A DNA stretch of 64,000 nucleotides from Planctomycetota bacterium (GCA_015075375.1 JABTUM010000001.1:739201-803200); one strand, 5' to 3'. Positions 53,775 through 62,618 are shown, counted from the first letter of the stretch. Numbers and translations: made by a program. The notes: generated by a model from the sequence alone, not told the origin.

Positions 53775-56218
53775 TCGTGCGGGACTCCGACGTCCCAGCC
53801 CACCGCACCCGCATAGAATTCGGCCATACGCAGCGTTCCTTCCGTGGCCGCCCCTGCCAATCGCAATCGAATCGAAACACTCGAAAGTCCTTCGGGCACG
53901 TACCAGGCGCGCGCACGCGGCCCGAACGGATCGCCTAATGACCTTGTTTCCACGGCCTGCCACGCGCCTTGGGCGTTCAAGCATTCGAGTCCCACGCGAC
54001 CCAGGACTTGGACTGCGCGCTCATCGGAAACGCTTTCGTCGGCCAACACCCATATTAAGTTCAGGGCCGGCGAGCGCCCTCCGGGTGGCGTTCGCAACGT
54101 CAACGCGAGTCCCTCCGCGGCCCAACGCGACATGGACAACTCCGTGGCGCTGCGCGGATCGCCGTCAATCAGGGCCACCTGCGCGGCCCGCTCCAGGGGT
54201 TCGCGCCCCCAAGCCACCGCTTGAACCGGCTCGCGCCGCAACCAAGCGCAGCGCGCCAGAACGGTCGCCCCAGATAGCGGCCGGAGTGAGGTGCGGTAGA
54301 GAAAGTAAGCGTCTCGTTCTCCGAACGCGCCGTGCGGCTCCATATCCATGCGGCCTTCCAGAAGCGGTATCGCGTGCGGCATCTGTTCGGGCGCCGCGCA
54401 GATCCAGGCCAAGCCCAGCGCCTGAGCGCTTCCAGCCGAAGGCGCGCGCACGGCGCGCTGCCAAGCTTGGGTGCGTTGCCCCCACTCGTTCAGCTCCGGA
54501 TCGATGCACCGTATCGGCGTGCCCAGCAAGGCCGGAGCTACGGGCGCGCCGTCCGCTCCGTACGCAAGCACTCCCGCCAATTTGGGATCCTGCGTGGCCG
54601 CGTGCCGCAGCGCCGCAACCTGGCCTGCGGCGAAACGCAAAGGGACCGCAGGATGGGGGCGCAGCAACCAGCCCGAGCCTAGACGGATCGTCTCGAAGCT
54701 AAGTCCCACCAAGAGCAGCACACCGCCCAAGTTCAGCACCCAACGTCCGGCCCGCGAGGCGGCGGCAAGCCTAGGACTGCCGGCGCTACCCGCGCAGACA
54801 CCCAACGCCAGCCACGCGCAGCCCGTATAGAGCTGCGTGAAGCGACCCAAGCCGATCGGGTCGCGCTCCAGGTGAAACCAGATCGAGAACGCGAGCGCCG
54901 GAATTCCCAACGCGAGTGCGATCCGCGCCGCCGTGGGCTGCTGCGCGCGCGGCCAAAACGTCCACGCCCAAAGCAATGGACCGGTCCAGAGCAGCGGCCC
55001 CAATTCGCGCCAACCGAAATAGACATAACCGTCCTGACCCGGCCGCACGCGCTCGCCCCAGGCCGGAAACTCGGGCCACAGCGAACCGTTCCAAGCCAGT
55101 TCAAGCTGCCCCCCTCCGGAGAACCCCAGCAGCGATCCGGTCAACTGGCCGCCCTGCACCGCCGCGAGGCCCATGCCGAGCAGCCCCGCCAGGGCCCACG
55201 CGCCGGTATCGGATTCGCGATTGGAAAGATGGCGCGCGGCGCACCAGACCAGCAATCCACCGCCCAAGACGGCGGCGACATGGGGCGCGCCCAGCATCGT
55301 CGCGGCCAAGGCAAGGCCCAGCGGCAGGAGCGGACTGGTCAGCGCATGCGGAGGCGCTTGGCGTTCATGCTGACGCGCAGGGTCCGGCCAGCGCAAGGCC
55401 AAGGCCAGCACACCGAAGAAGCACGGCCAGCCCCAGCCCAGCGCCGGCACGCGCGTACTCTCGAAAAAGCCTTCGACGAAGCCGCGCCGCAGCGTTTCCA
55501 GAAACGCCTGCCGTCCGGCAAGCCATTCCAGCCAGCCGAAGCTTCCGCCCAGCGCAAAGAGCAACAAGCCGCCCGCGTACGCCGCGCGCGGAAGCTTCCG
55601 GCGTTCGCGCGCCGCCGCCGCTCGCACGAACTCCACAAGCAATAGGAGGGTCCAGAATCGTTCCAGGCCCAGCCAACCGTCCAGCATTTCCGCGCCCGAA
55701 GCACCCAGTGCCTGTCCGTAGGCCGCGCCGATCAGGTCGGAGCCGTAGTGGTACATGAAGACCTGGCCGGGGTCGTAGGGATGCGGCATGGGCAGCCCAT
55801 GCGCTTGCATGACGCCGATGCTGTTGGCGTGGTTCAGCTGATCGGTGATGCCCGCACGCACCCCGGAGAAGTAACCGAAGATGCCCAAGCCGAGCAGCAT
55901 CCATCCCAGCTTACCGAGGTCGGCACGCATGGGTGTCGGATCGAACGCTTCCGGCTGCCGCAGCCGGCGCCAGCACGCCAGCACCGCCAAGCTTTCGCAC
56001 GCGAAGAGCATCCAAGCCGCATCGCCCGGCCGCACCACGTAGCACAGCGCGTTCAATGCCACCGCATGCGCCGCGCAGGCGGAAAATCCGCCCAGCACCC
56101 AGGCGGTGAACGCGTCGCGGGTGCGCAGCGCCGCGCGCATCCACAACGCCCCCAGCGCGGGCAGCGGCAAGAGCATCAGTCCGGCCAGCGCGTGCGAAAG
56201 CAAGGGCAAGGCTTCCAA
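53771..56218 (-). CDS. Giant polytopic membrane protein, paralogue 1
   Basis: The protein has 815 residues with the same build as the downstream gene: about 12 helices, the loop 'AHGLPMPHPYDPGQVFMYHY' then 'GSDLIGAAYG', and a soluble C-terminal part containing 'EPHGAFGERDAYFLYRTSLR'. In both copies 'TDQL' precedes the HG(L)P loop, giving a possible catalytic Asp. The overlap of 4 bases with the next gene indicates an operon of two. The pair faces the two TMTC-like genes, which together make a 9-kb block of large membrane proteins probably dealing with surface polymers. No name can be given. Confidence 0.85.
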   Translation of the reverse strand: MEALPLLSHALAGLMLLPLPALGALWMRAALRTRDAFTAWVLGGFSACAAHAVALNALCYVVRPGDAAWMLFACESLAVLACWRRLRQPEAFDPTPMRADLGKLGWMLLGLGIFGYFSGVRAGITDQLNHANSIGVMQAHGLPMPHPYDPGQVFMYHYGSDLIGAAYGQALGASGAEMLDGWLGLERFWTLLLLVEFVRAAAARERRKLPRAAYAGGLLLFALGGSFGWLEWLAGRQAFLETLRRGFVEGFFESTRVPALGWGWPCFFGVLALALRWPDPARQHERQAPPHALTSPLLPLGLALAATMLGAPHVAAVLGGGLLVWCAARHLSNRESDTGAWALAGLLGMGLAAVQGGQLTGSLLGFSGGGQLELAWNGSLWPEFPAWGERVRPGQDGYVYFGWRELGPLLWTGPLLWAWTFWPRAQQPTAARIALALGIPALAFSIWFHLERDPIGLGRFTQLYTGCAWLALGVCAGSAGSPRLAAASRAGRWVLNLGGVLLLVGLSFETIRLGSGWLLRPHPAVPLRFAAGQVAALRHAATQDPKLAGVLAYGADGAPVAPALLGTPIRCIDPELNEWGQRTQAWQRAVRAPSAGSAQALGLAWICAAPEQMPHAIPLLEGRMDMEPHGAFGERDAYFLYRTSLRPLSGATVLARCAWLRREPVQAVAWGREPLERAAQVALIDGDPRSATELSMSRWAAEGLALTLRTPPGGRSPALNLIWVLADESVSDERAVQVLGRVGLECLNAQGAWQAVETRSLGDPFGPRARAWYVPEGLSSVSIRLRLAGAATEGTLRMAEFYAGAVGWDVGVPHE

Positions 56219-56290
56219 TCCAGGGCGTGTTTCGATGCGCTCTAAAGGATACCGGATCGCTTTACTTCTGCATCCGGCGGCGTGCGCGCC

Positions 56291-56320
56291 TTGACAATGC
56301 GGACATCCTTAAGGTAGGGT
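56291..56320 (+). promoter_or_regulatory. Candidate promoter upstream of the aspS leader
   Basis: A perfect -35 box TTGACA (56291-56296) is followed 18 bases later by TAGGGT (56315-56320), a partial -10 box. If this is used, the transcript would start near 56327, and the first arm of the inverted repeat would lie in the promoter rather than in RNA. Confidence 0.4.
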
Positions 56321-56414
56321 TGCCCTCATGGAACGCTTGACCTTCCCCCTGTATGGCGACGCGAACCGCGATAATGCGGCTCCCCGCGCCGCGAACTGAC
56401 TTCAACCCTACCTT
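56311..56414 (+). repeat. Perfect 12-bp inverted repeat around aspS leader ORF
   Basis: AAGGTAGGGTTG (56311-56322) and CAACCCTACCTT (56403-56414) are exact reverse complements, 80 bases apart. The left arm contains the ribosome site of the small leader ORF; the right arm begins 3 bases after its stop codon. Confidence 0.9.
56328..56399 (+). CDS. Candidate 23-residue leader peptide before aspS
   Basis: ATG at 56328 follows AAGGTAGGG by about 8 bases and opens 23 codons ending with TGA at 56397. The middle of the peptide reads 'GDANRDN' and the end is 'AAN', so two Asp and three Asn codons are concentrated in a tiny ORF in front of aspartyl-tRNA synthetase. This resembles amino-acid attenuation leaders. 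It could still be chance; no homologue is known to me. Confidence 0.4.
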   Translation: MERLTFPLYGDANRDNAAPRAAN

Positions 56415-56425
56415 CCAACGCTTTC

Positions 56426-56452
56426 GCCAATGACCCTTCCGGGATGATTGGC
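56426..56452 (+). promoter_or_regulatory. Imperfect hairpin in the aspS leader
   Basis: GCCAAT (56426-56431) pairs with ATTGGC (56447-56452), with partly paired bases inside. It follows the inverted repeat's right arm by 11 bases. No U-run follows, so it is not a classical terminator. Confidence 0.4.
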
Positions 56453-56525
56453 ATTTGTGGGTCTGCGCCGCCCCCCGTATGAATGGGGCTCGCCGCCCGC
56501 TCGATAAACGCTAAGGAGATACGCC

Positions 56526-58379
56526 GTGCCTCAGTTGCGCCCGAACCGTTACCGTACGCACACCTGCGGAGCGCTCCGCGCCGCCGACGTCGGACAGGAG
56601 ATCGTCCTTTCCGGCTGGGTCGACGCCAACCGCGACATGGGCGGTGTGATTTTCATCGACTTGCGCGACCGCACCGGCGTCACGCAGCTCGTCTTCGACC
56701 CTCAGCGCAGCGGCGGCGTGCACGCCGAGGCCGCGAAGCTGCGCGGCGAATGGGTCGTTCAGGCCAAGGGCAAGGTCGTGGCGCGCCCCGCCGACCGCCG
56801 CAACACGAAGCTCGAGACCGGCGACGTGGAAATCGAGGTCAGCGAACTCGAAGTCCTCAACCGCAGCAAGACACCACCGATCGAGATTCGCGACGATCTG
56901 ACCGCGGGCGACGAGGCGCGGCTCACGTATCGTTACCTCGACCTGCGCCGCAGACCCATGCAGCGCGTGCTTCAGACGCGCCACAAGGCCGCCATGGCCG
57001 TGCGCAACCACCTCACCGGCGAAGGCTTCACCGAGGTCGAGACGCCGTTTCTGATCAAGTGGACGCCGGGAGGAGCGCGGCCGTTCCTGGTGCCTTCGCG
57101 CCTGCATCCCGGCAAGTTCTACGCACTGGCCGAAAGCCCGCAGCTCTTCAAGCAGCTCCTGATGGTGGCCGGCACCGACCGCTATTACCAGATCGTGCGC
57201 TGCTTCCGCGACGAAGACCTGCGCATCGACCGGCAGCCCGAGTTCACGCAGGTGGACATCGAGATGTCCTTCGTCGAGCAGGACGACATCTTTGCCTCGG
57301 TCGAAGGCGCGATCGCCGCCGTCTGGAAAGAGGTGCTCGGAATCGAATTGAAGCTCCCGTTCGAACGCGTGCCGTTCGACGAAGCGATGAGCCGCTGGGG
57401 CAACGACAAACCCGACCGGCGCTTCGGGCTGGAGCACGTCGAACTGACCGAAGTGGTCAAGAAGCACGACGGCGGCGGCATCAAGATCATGAAGGCGGTC
57501 GCCGACAGCGGCGGGATCGTCAAGGGACTGCGTCTGCCCAAGCAGCACGAGATGCCGCGCGCTCAGATCGACAAGCTCGAGACGTTCGTGAAAGGCATGG
57601 GCGCGAAGGGGCTCGCCTGGGCCAAGATCGGCCCCGACGGGAGCTGGGGCAATGCGCCGCTGGCGAAAGTCATCGCCGAAGGAATGCGCAAGGACTTCAA
57701 CCAGGCTCTCGGCGCGGAGGAAGGCGACCTGCTGCTCTTCCAATTCGGTCCCGAAGCCATGGTCCACACGGTGATGGCGAACCTGCGCCTGCACCTGGGC
57801 AAGAAGTTCGGGCTGATTCCCGAATACGGCAGCGGCGGCAAGTGGGACTTCTTCTGGGTCGTCGATCCCCCGCTGTTCGAATACGACGAAGAGCACAAGC
57901 GCTGGGTCGCCGCGCATCACGCGTTCTCGATGCCGCATCGCGAATGCCTGGCAGACCTGGAGCGCGGCGCGGGCGACCAGTCGCACGCCAGCCCGCTGAA
58001 GCAGGTGAAGTGCTACCGCTATGACCTGGTGCTCAACGGGTACGAAGTGGCCGGCGGAAGCGTGCGTATTCATCGCCGCGAGATCCAGCGCCTCGTTTTT
58101 CAGGCGCTCGGAATCTCGGAAACCGAAGAGCAGGAAAAGTTCGGATTTTTGCTCGATGCCTTCGAGCACGGCGCGCCGCCGCACGGCGGCATCGCGATGG
58201 GCTGGGACCGGCTCGTCTGGCTGCTCAGCGAGACCGAATCGATGCGCGATGTCTTCGCTTTCCCGAAGAACCAGAAGGGCGTGGACATGATGAACGGTTC
58301 GCCCGCCGAGGTGGACGGCGCGTTGCTGAAAGACTGCGCGGTCAAGGTGGACCTGCCGGAGCCGGAGAAGCCGGCGTAG
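56526..58379 (+). CDS. aspS: Aspartate--tRNA ligase, bacterial type
   Basis: The protein has 617 residues from a GTG (AAGGAG 8 bases upstream). It charges tRNA-Asp with aspartate. The OB-fold anticodon domain opens with 'RTHTCGALRAADVGQEIVLS'. The class II motifs are 'TEVETPFLIKWTPGGARPFL', 'CFRDEDLRIDRQPEFTQVDI' (motif 2) and 'GIAMGWDRLVWLL' (motif 3). The insertion with 'GGGIKIMKAVADSGGIVKGL' is the GAD domain of bacterial AspRS. Discriminating versus non-discriminating type cannot be decided by eye. An unusual leader precedes it. Confidence 0.97.
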   Translation: MPQLRPNRYRTHTCGALRAADVGQEIVLSGWVDANRDMGGVIFIDLRDRTGVTQLVFDPQRSGGVHAEAAKLRGEWVVQAKGKVVARPADRRNTKLETGDVEIEVSELEVLNRSKTPPIEIRDDLTAGDEARLTYRYLDLRRRPMQRVLQTRHKAAMAVRNHLTGEGFTEVETPFLIKWTPGGARPFLVPSRLHPGKFYALAESPQLFKQLLMVAGTDRYYQIVRCFRDEDLRIDRQPEFTQVDIEMSFVEQDDIFASVEGAIAAVWKEVLGIELKLPFERVPFDEAMSRWGNDKPDRRFGLEHVELTEVVKKHDGGGIKIMKAVADSGGIVKGLRLPKQHEMPRAQIDKLETFVKGMGAKGLAWAKIGPDGSWGNAPLAKVIAEGMRKDFNQALGAEEGDLLLFQFGPEAMVHTVMANLRLHLGKKFGLIPEYGSGGKWDFFWVVDPPLFEYDEEHKRWVAAHHAFSMPHRECLADLERGAGDQSHASPLKQVKCYRYDLVLNGYEVAGGSVRIHRREIQRLVFQALGISETEEQEKFGFLLDAFEHGAPPHGGIAMGWDRLVWLLSETESMRDVFAFPKNQKGVDMMNGSPAEVDGALLKDCAVKVDLPEPEKPA

Positions 58380-58381
58380 GG

Positions 58382-58768
58382 GTGGATTTGGTGCCAAAGC
58401 GACACTGGTATCAGTTCCGACTGACTACACTTATGGCTGTGGCCTTTGCCACGAGTGTAATGCTCGGCTTGAATATTCTGAATTGGAGGACTTTTAAGAT
58501 ATTTGAACCCGGCATTGGCGCTGGAGCAACCATTATTGTCAATGCATCTGGGTGGCCATGGCCTGCTTCCATAGATTCCTTGACAGCAGAAGATGAATTA
58601 AAGGCCTATTGGGCGTCTCAAAAAGAACCATGGGAGGGCGTAGAACCGAGAAATTGGATTGACGACGAGGCAGACATGAACAAGCTGCGCAATCTATGCA
58701 GTTGCGCCTTTATTGGGATTTTGTCAGGAGTTATCGTGGAATACCTCGCACGCAGAAAGCAGAGATAA
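58382..58768 (+). CDS. Small AT-richer membrane protein, planctomycete type
   Basis: The protein has 128 residues from a GTG, 2 bases after the aspS stop. The N-terminal 'HWYQFRLTTLMAVAFATSVM' matches the WYQF-(S/R)LRTLL start seen in many small planctomycete membrane proteins, and a second helix lies at 'CSCAFIGILSGVIVEYLA'. Codon use differs plainly from the neighbours: many A/T third positions, and overall base composition near half G+C by eye. It may be a recent arrival. Function unknown. Confidence 0.7.
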   Translation: MDLVPKRHWYQFRLTTLMAVAFATSVMLGLNILNWRTFKIFEPGIGAGATIIVNASGWPWPASIDSLTAEDELKAYWASQKEPWEGVEPRNWIDDEADMNKLRNLCSCAFIGILSGVIVEYLARRKQR

Positions 58769-58918
58769 AGCAAAACTCAGAGCGTTCACCGCTTCATCGT
58801 TGGGCGGCGCGTTGGCCTATTCACCAGCAGTCGACGACCGCCTAGTCGAATTCTTGGAATAGCCCCGCCCCTCGCCTCACATATACCCCTCGTACAGGCA
58901 CGGTAAGGGAAGCAGGTT

Positions 58919-60256
58919 ATGCACACGACGGCGCATCGAGTGGTGATTATCGGCGGCGGTTTCGCGGGTTTGAACGTGGCCAAGGGGCTGAAGCGCGCCC
59001 CGGCCGAAGTGGTGATGCTTGATCGCCGCAATCACCACGTGTTCCAGCCGCTTTTGTATCAAGTGGCGACCGGCGCGCTCTCGCCGGCAAATATCTCCGC
59101 CCCGCTGCGCGCGGTGCTCAGCGGGCAGCCCAACGCGACGGTGCTGATGGAAGAAGTCGTCGATTTTGACGTCGCGAACCGCGCGGTGCTGACGAAAGGC
59201 CGGAGCATCCCGTACGACACGCTGGTGGTCGCCGCGGGGGCGGGCACGTCGTACTTCGGGCACGATGAGTGGGCGGCGCACGCGCCGCCGCTTAAGAATA
59301 TCGAAGACGCCATCGAGATTCGCCGCCGAGTGCTCAATGCGTTCGAGCAGGCCGAGCGGGAGAGCGATCCGGAGCGCGTCCGCGAGTGGCTCACGTTTGT
59401 AGTGGTCGGAGGCGGCCCGACGGGGCTCGAACTGGCCGGCGCGCTCTGCGAGATTTCACGCTTCACCTTGTGCAAGGAATTCCGGCGCATCGATCCGACG
59501 CAGGCCCGCGTCATCCTGGTCGAAGCCGCGCCGCGTGTGCTCCCCCCGTATCCGGAAGACCTCTCCGCGAAGGCGCGCCAGGCGCTGGAGGAGATGGGCG
59601 CGGAAGTCCGGACGGGCTGGGCCGTCGAGGAGATTCGCTCCGGCGCGGTGGCGCTGAAACGAGGCGACGAATGCGAAACGCTCCTTGCACGCACGATCCT
59701 GTGGGGTGCGGGGGTCAAGGCCTCGCCATTGGGCAAAAAGCTGGCCGCTGCCGCCGGCGCGGAGACCGACCGCGGCGGGCGTGTCGTAGTAACTTCGGAC
59801 TGTTCGCTTCCCGGACACCCCGAGATCTTCGTCCTCGGCGATCTGGCGCATTTTAAAGGCGCCGACGGGCAGCCGCTTCCGGGTCTCGCGCCGGTGGCCA
59901 TGCAGCAAGGGCACTACGTCGCCGCACGCATCGCGGCGCGGCTCAAGGGCCGGGAACTCAAACCGTTCAAGTACTTCGACAAGGGCTCCATGGCCACCAT
60001 CGGACGCCGCGCGGCCGTCGCACAAATGGGCCGCCTGCACCTCAGCGGCACCGTCGCGTGGCTGGCGTGGCTCTTCATCCACCTGATGTATATCGTCAGC
60101 TTCGGAAACCGGGTGCTGGTGCTGATCCAGTGGGGTTGGAGTTATTTCACGCGTGGCCGAAGCGCACGCCTGATCACCGGACGCTGGGAAGCAGAAGGCC
60201 AAGCCCCGCCGACGCCTGCCGCATCCAGCCGCCGGCTACACGCCGTGGTCGCTTAA
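58919..60256 (+). CDS. ndh: Type II NADH:quinone oxidoreductase (NDH-2)
   Basis: The protein has 445 residues. It is a peripheral membrane flavoprotein that passes electrons from NADH to quinone without pumping. The FAD motif 'VVIIGGGFAGLNVAKGLKRA' and 'VFQPLLYQVATGALSPANIS' (the quinone-region motif of NDH-2) are clear. The NADH Rossmann motif is 'FVVVGGGPTGLELAGAL', and 'IFVLGDLAHF' and 'LAPVAMQQGHYVA' are also typical. The C-terminal hydrophobic helix 'WLAWLFIHLMYIVSFGNRVL' anchors it to the membrane. GGGAAGCAGG precedes the ATG. Confidence 0.95.
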   Translation: MHTTAHRVVIIGGGFAGLNVAKGLKRAPAEVVMLDRRNHHVFQPLLYQVATGALSPANISAPLRAVLSGQPNATVLMEEVVDFDVANRAVLTKGRSIPYDTLVVAAGAGTSYFGHDEWAAHAPPLKNIEDAIEIRRRVLNAFEQAERESDPERVREWLTFVVVGGGPTGLELAGALCEISRFTLCKEFRRIDPTQARVILVEAAPRVLPPYPEDLSAKARQALEEMGAEVRTGWAVEEIRSGAVALKRGDECETLLARTILWGAGVKASPLGKKLAAAAGAETDRGGRVVVTSDCSLPGHPEIFVLGDLAHFKGADGQPLPGLAPVAMQQGHYVAARIAARLKGRELKPFKYFDKGSMATIGRRAAVAQMGRLHLSGTVAWLAWLFIHLMYIVSFGNRVLVLIQWGWSYFTRGRSARLITGRWEAEGQAPPTPAASSRRLHAVVA

Positions 60257-60289
60257 GTCCTTCCCTCTTCCTTGTTTGCCTTGCGTCGA

Positions 60290-60311
60290 GTCGTGCACCA
60301 AGGTGCACGAC
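60290..60311. repeat. 22-bp palindrome downstream of ndh
   Basis: GTCGTGCACC and GGTGCACGAC are exact inverted arms around AA. No U-run follows. It could be an operator for the following gene pair or a weak terminator of ndh. Confidence 0.6.
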
Positions 60312-60421
60312 CCGCTGGTAGGGTTCGGCGGGCGCTTTCCTGAGTGGTCCGCGAAACGACCCCCACCTTATACTTAATGAAGAGGTGATCGCATCAACCT
60401 GCGCCTCTCGAGGGACGCGGC

Positions 60422-60955
60422 ATGGCTCAATGCGTCGTTTGCCAAGAAGAGTTCCACCGTCTGAACCCCTTGGCGAAGCACGCGCGGCAGTTTCAGTGCG
60501 GAGCGTGCGGCGGCTTGGTGGGACAGGGCTGCTTCGAGCAGGGCACCAACGAGCGCGGAGCGGATACGCTCACCTGCTTGAACTGCGTTCAAGCAGGCAA
60601 ACGCTCGGATACGCCGGTGGGCGGATTGCTGGCCGGGCCGAGTCGCGATCTGGGGCAGGAGCTGGCCCTGCGCATGCGCGAAGAAGGCGGCCGCCTGATC
60701 GAACAGGCCGACGCACGCGGGAAAGCCATGCTCACTGAGGCCGATGCCCGCGCGAACAAACTTCTCGATCGCGCGCGGCAGGAGACCGATGCCGCGGCGG
60801 AGCGCTTTGTGCAGCACGTGGAGAGCGCGCTGGAACGCCGGGCCAAGGAAGAGGTTCGCACCGCCACGCTGCTCTTCTTTATTATGGCCGCCGCAGTGGC
60901 CGTGACGGGTGCGCTGAGCCTCCTGTTCGCGTGGCTGCATCGAGCGGTGCTGTGA
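60422..60955 (+). CDS. Zinc-ribbon, coiled-coil, membrane-anchored protein
   Basis: The protein has 177 residues. The N-terminus carries CxxC pairs (CVVC, CGAC, CLNC) spaced like a treble-clef or double zinc ribbon, plus 'GQGCFEQG'. Residues about 75-140 form a charged coiled coil ('EADARANKLLDRARQETDAA'), and the C-terminus is a transmembrane helix ('LLFFIMAAAVAVTGALSLLF'). I recognise no family. It overlaps the next gene's ATG by one base, so the two are probably translated together. Confidence 0.75.
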   Translation: MAQCVVCQEEFHRLNPLAKHARQFQCGACGGLVGQGCFEQGTNERGADTLTCLNCVQAGKRSDTPVGGLLAGPSRDLGQELALRMREEGGRLIEQADARGKAMLTEADARANKLLDRARQETDAAAERFVQHVESALERRAKEEVRTATLLFFIMAAAVAVTGALSLLFAWLHRAVL

Positions 60956-61419
60956 TGGCGCGCGCATTCGCCTGGAGCCGTCTGGTTAGGGATCTCGACG
61001 CGCATCCGCTGGCGCGGACGCTGCTGGCGCTGGCGTTGGCGGCCGTCGTCACGGCGGTGGGGTTGGGGGCGCAGGCGATGAGCCTGCTGCCGCATCCCGC
61101 GCTGGGTTTCCGTGTCATGCGGCTGCTTACGCTCACGGTGGTGCTTTACCTGGGCCTAACGTACCTGCTGGGTGTGCTAAATTTTTATTGGAAGGGCCGC
61201 CGCCGCACGCGGCTCCTGGCGCGGCGGCATGCGTGGGCGCGACGCCTCCCGGCTTGTTACGATCTGCTGGTTCGAACGTTCGTGAATAGAGTGCTGCGCA
61301 ACTTGGGGTGGCGCGAAGGGCTCCTGCTTAGCGGCGGGATTTTTCTGCTGCTGACTGGCGCGCACTTGCAGTACATGGCGTTGCAGATCTTGCTGGAATT
61401 GCCAAGTCCCACACTGTGA
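60955..61419 (+). CDS. Small multi-pass membrane protein
   Basis: The ATG overlaps the previous TGA (TGATG) and gives 154 residues with three likely membrane helices ('LLALALAAVVTAVGLGAQAM', 'LTLTVVLYLGLTYLLGVLNF', 'GGIFLLLTGAHLQYMALQIL') and a very basic middle loop. No family is known to me. The coupling with the zinc-ribbon protein suggests a two-part membrane complex. Confidence 0.75.
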   Translation: MARAFAWSRLVRDLDAHPLARTLLALALAAVVTAVGLGAQAMSLLPHPALGFRVMRLLTLTVVLYLGLTYLLGVLNFYWKGRRRTRLLARRHAWARRLPACYDLLVRTFVNRVLRNLGWREGLLLSGGIFLLLTGAHLQYMALQILLELPSPTL

Positions 61420-61487
61420 GTGCGAAAATTCCGGTCAAGTCTCGCGCCGATTCCGCGTCTGCATAGGTGCAACGGAGATCTTCGGGC

Positions 61488-62618
61488 ATGTCGAAGTTCG
61501 GGCTGATAGTGTGGATTCTTTCGTGCGCCTTGCTGGCGCCGGCGACGCTGCGTGGGGAAGATACCGCCACTCCCGCGAGCAGCGGCCCCGCGCCAAAGCC
61601 GGCCGGCGTGCACCTGATCGTCGATCACCTCCCGGTGGCGCTGTACGAGACCGAGCCGCTGACGGCGTGCTTTCGGATCGAGAATGCGACGGCGGCCGAA
61701 ATGAAGGTCGCGCTGCGCGTGGCGTTGTTCGACGCCGAAGGCAAAGAGTTGCGCGTGGACCGGACTGAGCTTGCCCCGAAGGCCCAAGCCTTCGCGACGT
61801 ACCAGAAGGACTTCCGGCTCGATGGCGTGACGACCTTGCGCGTCTTCCTGGAGGCGCCCGGTGGCGAGCAAGCCGGACCGGTCCTGCAGGTGCTGCGCGA
61901 CCGGGATGCGTATCCGGACGCGGAGGCCGCAGGCGGCGCGTTGAGGCTCAAGGACGGCGGCGCGCGGCTGGTCTTTTTCACGCAGCGCCGCCAGACCAAG
62001 GACGACCGGCGCTGGGCACCGGTGCGATGGGCTTGGGGCGGGCCCGCGAGCGCCAAGCCCACGCGCGTCCTGGCGCTGCTGCCCGGAGCTTGGGGGCGTA
62101 AACCCGAACCGGGCTCGCAAAGCGCGGCGGACTTGATCGATCTGCTGCCCGACGCCTTCGCCGAGCCGCACTCGGCCGCGGCCTTGGGGCCGTTCGAACT
62201 CGACACCACCCTGCCGCTGCTCAAGGCGTTCGACGCGGCGGTACGGTCACTGGAGACCGCCCAAGCCGATGGTGTGATCCTGGTGCTGCCGCCCGAGGAT
62301 CTGGATGTCGCGGCCGATCCGCGGGTTTACCGCACCGTACTGGATGCGCTGCTGACCCGCCTGCGGCTCATGGGAGCCAAGAGCCTCGCCCTGGCTCCTC
62401 CCTGCCACTACGGGCGGCCGCGCGAGCAGCAAGAACGACTGTGGGAAGAAGTCCGCGCGTCCGCGAAGGCGCAGGATGCTTCGGTGCTGGATCCGGGCGA
62501 ATGGCTGGACGAAACGCTCTGGCGGATCGATCCCAAGCAGAAGGGCGTGTATGGGCGTGCGCCCAATGCCGAAGGGCGCAAAAAAATAGCGCAAAAACTG
62601 GGCGAGTTGCTACCATAA
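61488..62618 (+). CDS. Exported SGNH-hydrolase-like protein
   Basis: The protein has 376 residues from the ATG at 61488, with a signal peptide ('MSKFGLIVWILSCALLAPAT'). A beta-sandwich-like domain (about 45-140) precedes a C-terminal part resembling SGNH/GDSL hydrolases: 'ADGVILVLPPEDLDVAADPR', 'KSLALAPPCHYGRPRE' and 'YGRAPNAEGRKKIAQKLGEL'. The last resembles block V, but with Asn-Ala where Asp-x-x-His would be. No clear GDS serine is visible, so it may be degenerate. It precedes the RnfD-like gene by 108 bases. Confidence 0.6.
   Translation: MSKFGLIVWILSCALLAPATLRGEDTATPASSGPAPKPAGVHLIVDHLPVALYETEPLTACFRIENATAAEMKVALRVALFDAEGKELRVDRTELAPKAQAFATYQKDFRLDGVTTLRVFLEAPGGEQAGPVLQVLRDRDAYPDAEAAGGALRLKDGGARLVFFTQRRQTKDDRRWAPVRWAWGGPASAKPTRVLALLPGAWGRKPEPGSQSAADLIDLLPDAFAEPHSAAALGPFELDTTLPLLKAFDAAVRSLETAQADGVILVLPPEDLDVAADPRVYRTVLDALLTRLRLMGAKSLALAPPCHYGRPREQQERLWEEVRASAKAQDASVLDPGEWLDETLWRIDPKQKGVYGRAPNAEGRKKIAQKLGELLP

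Noticed and set aside
56511..58397. A 628-codon minus-strand frame opposite aspS.
   Set aside because: aspS has all class II synthetase motifs; the antisense product has no recognisable domain.
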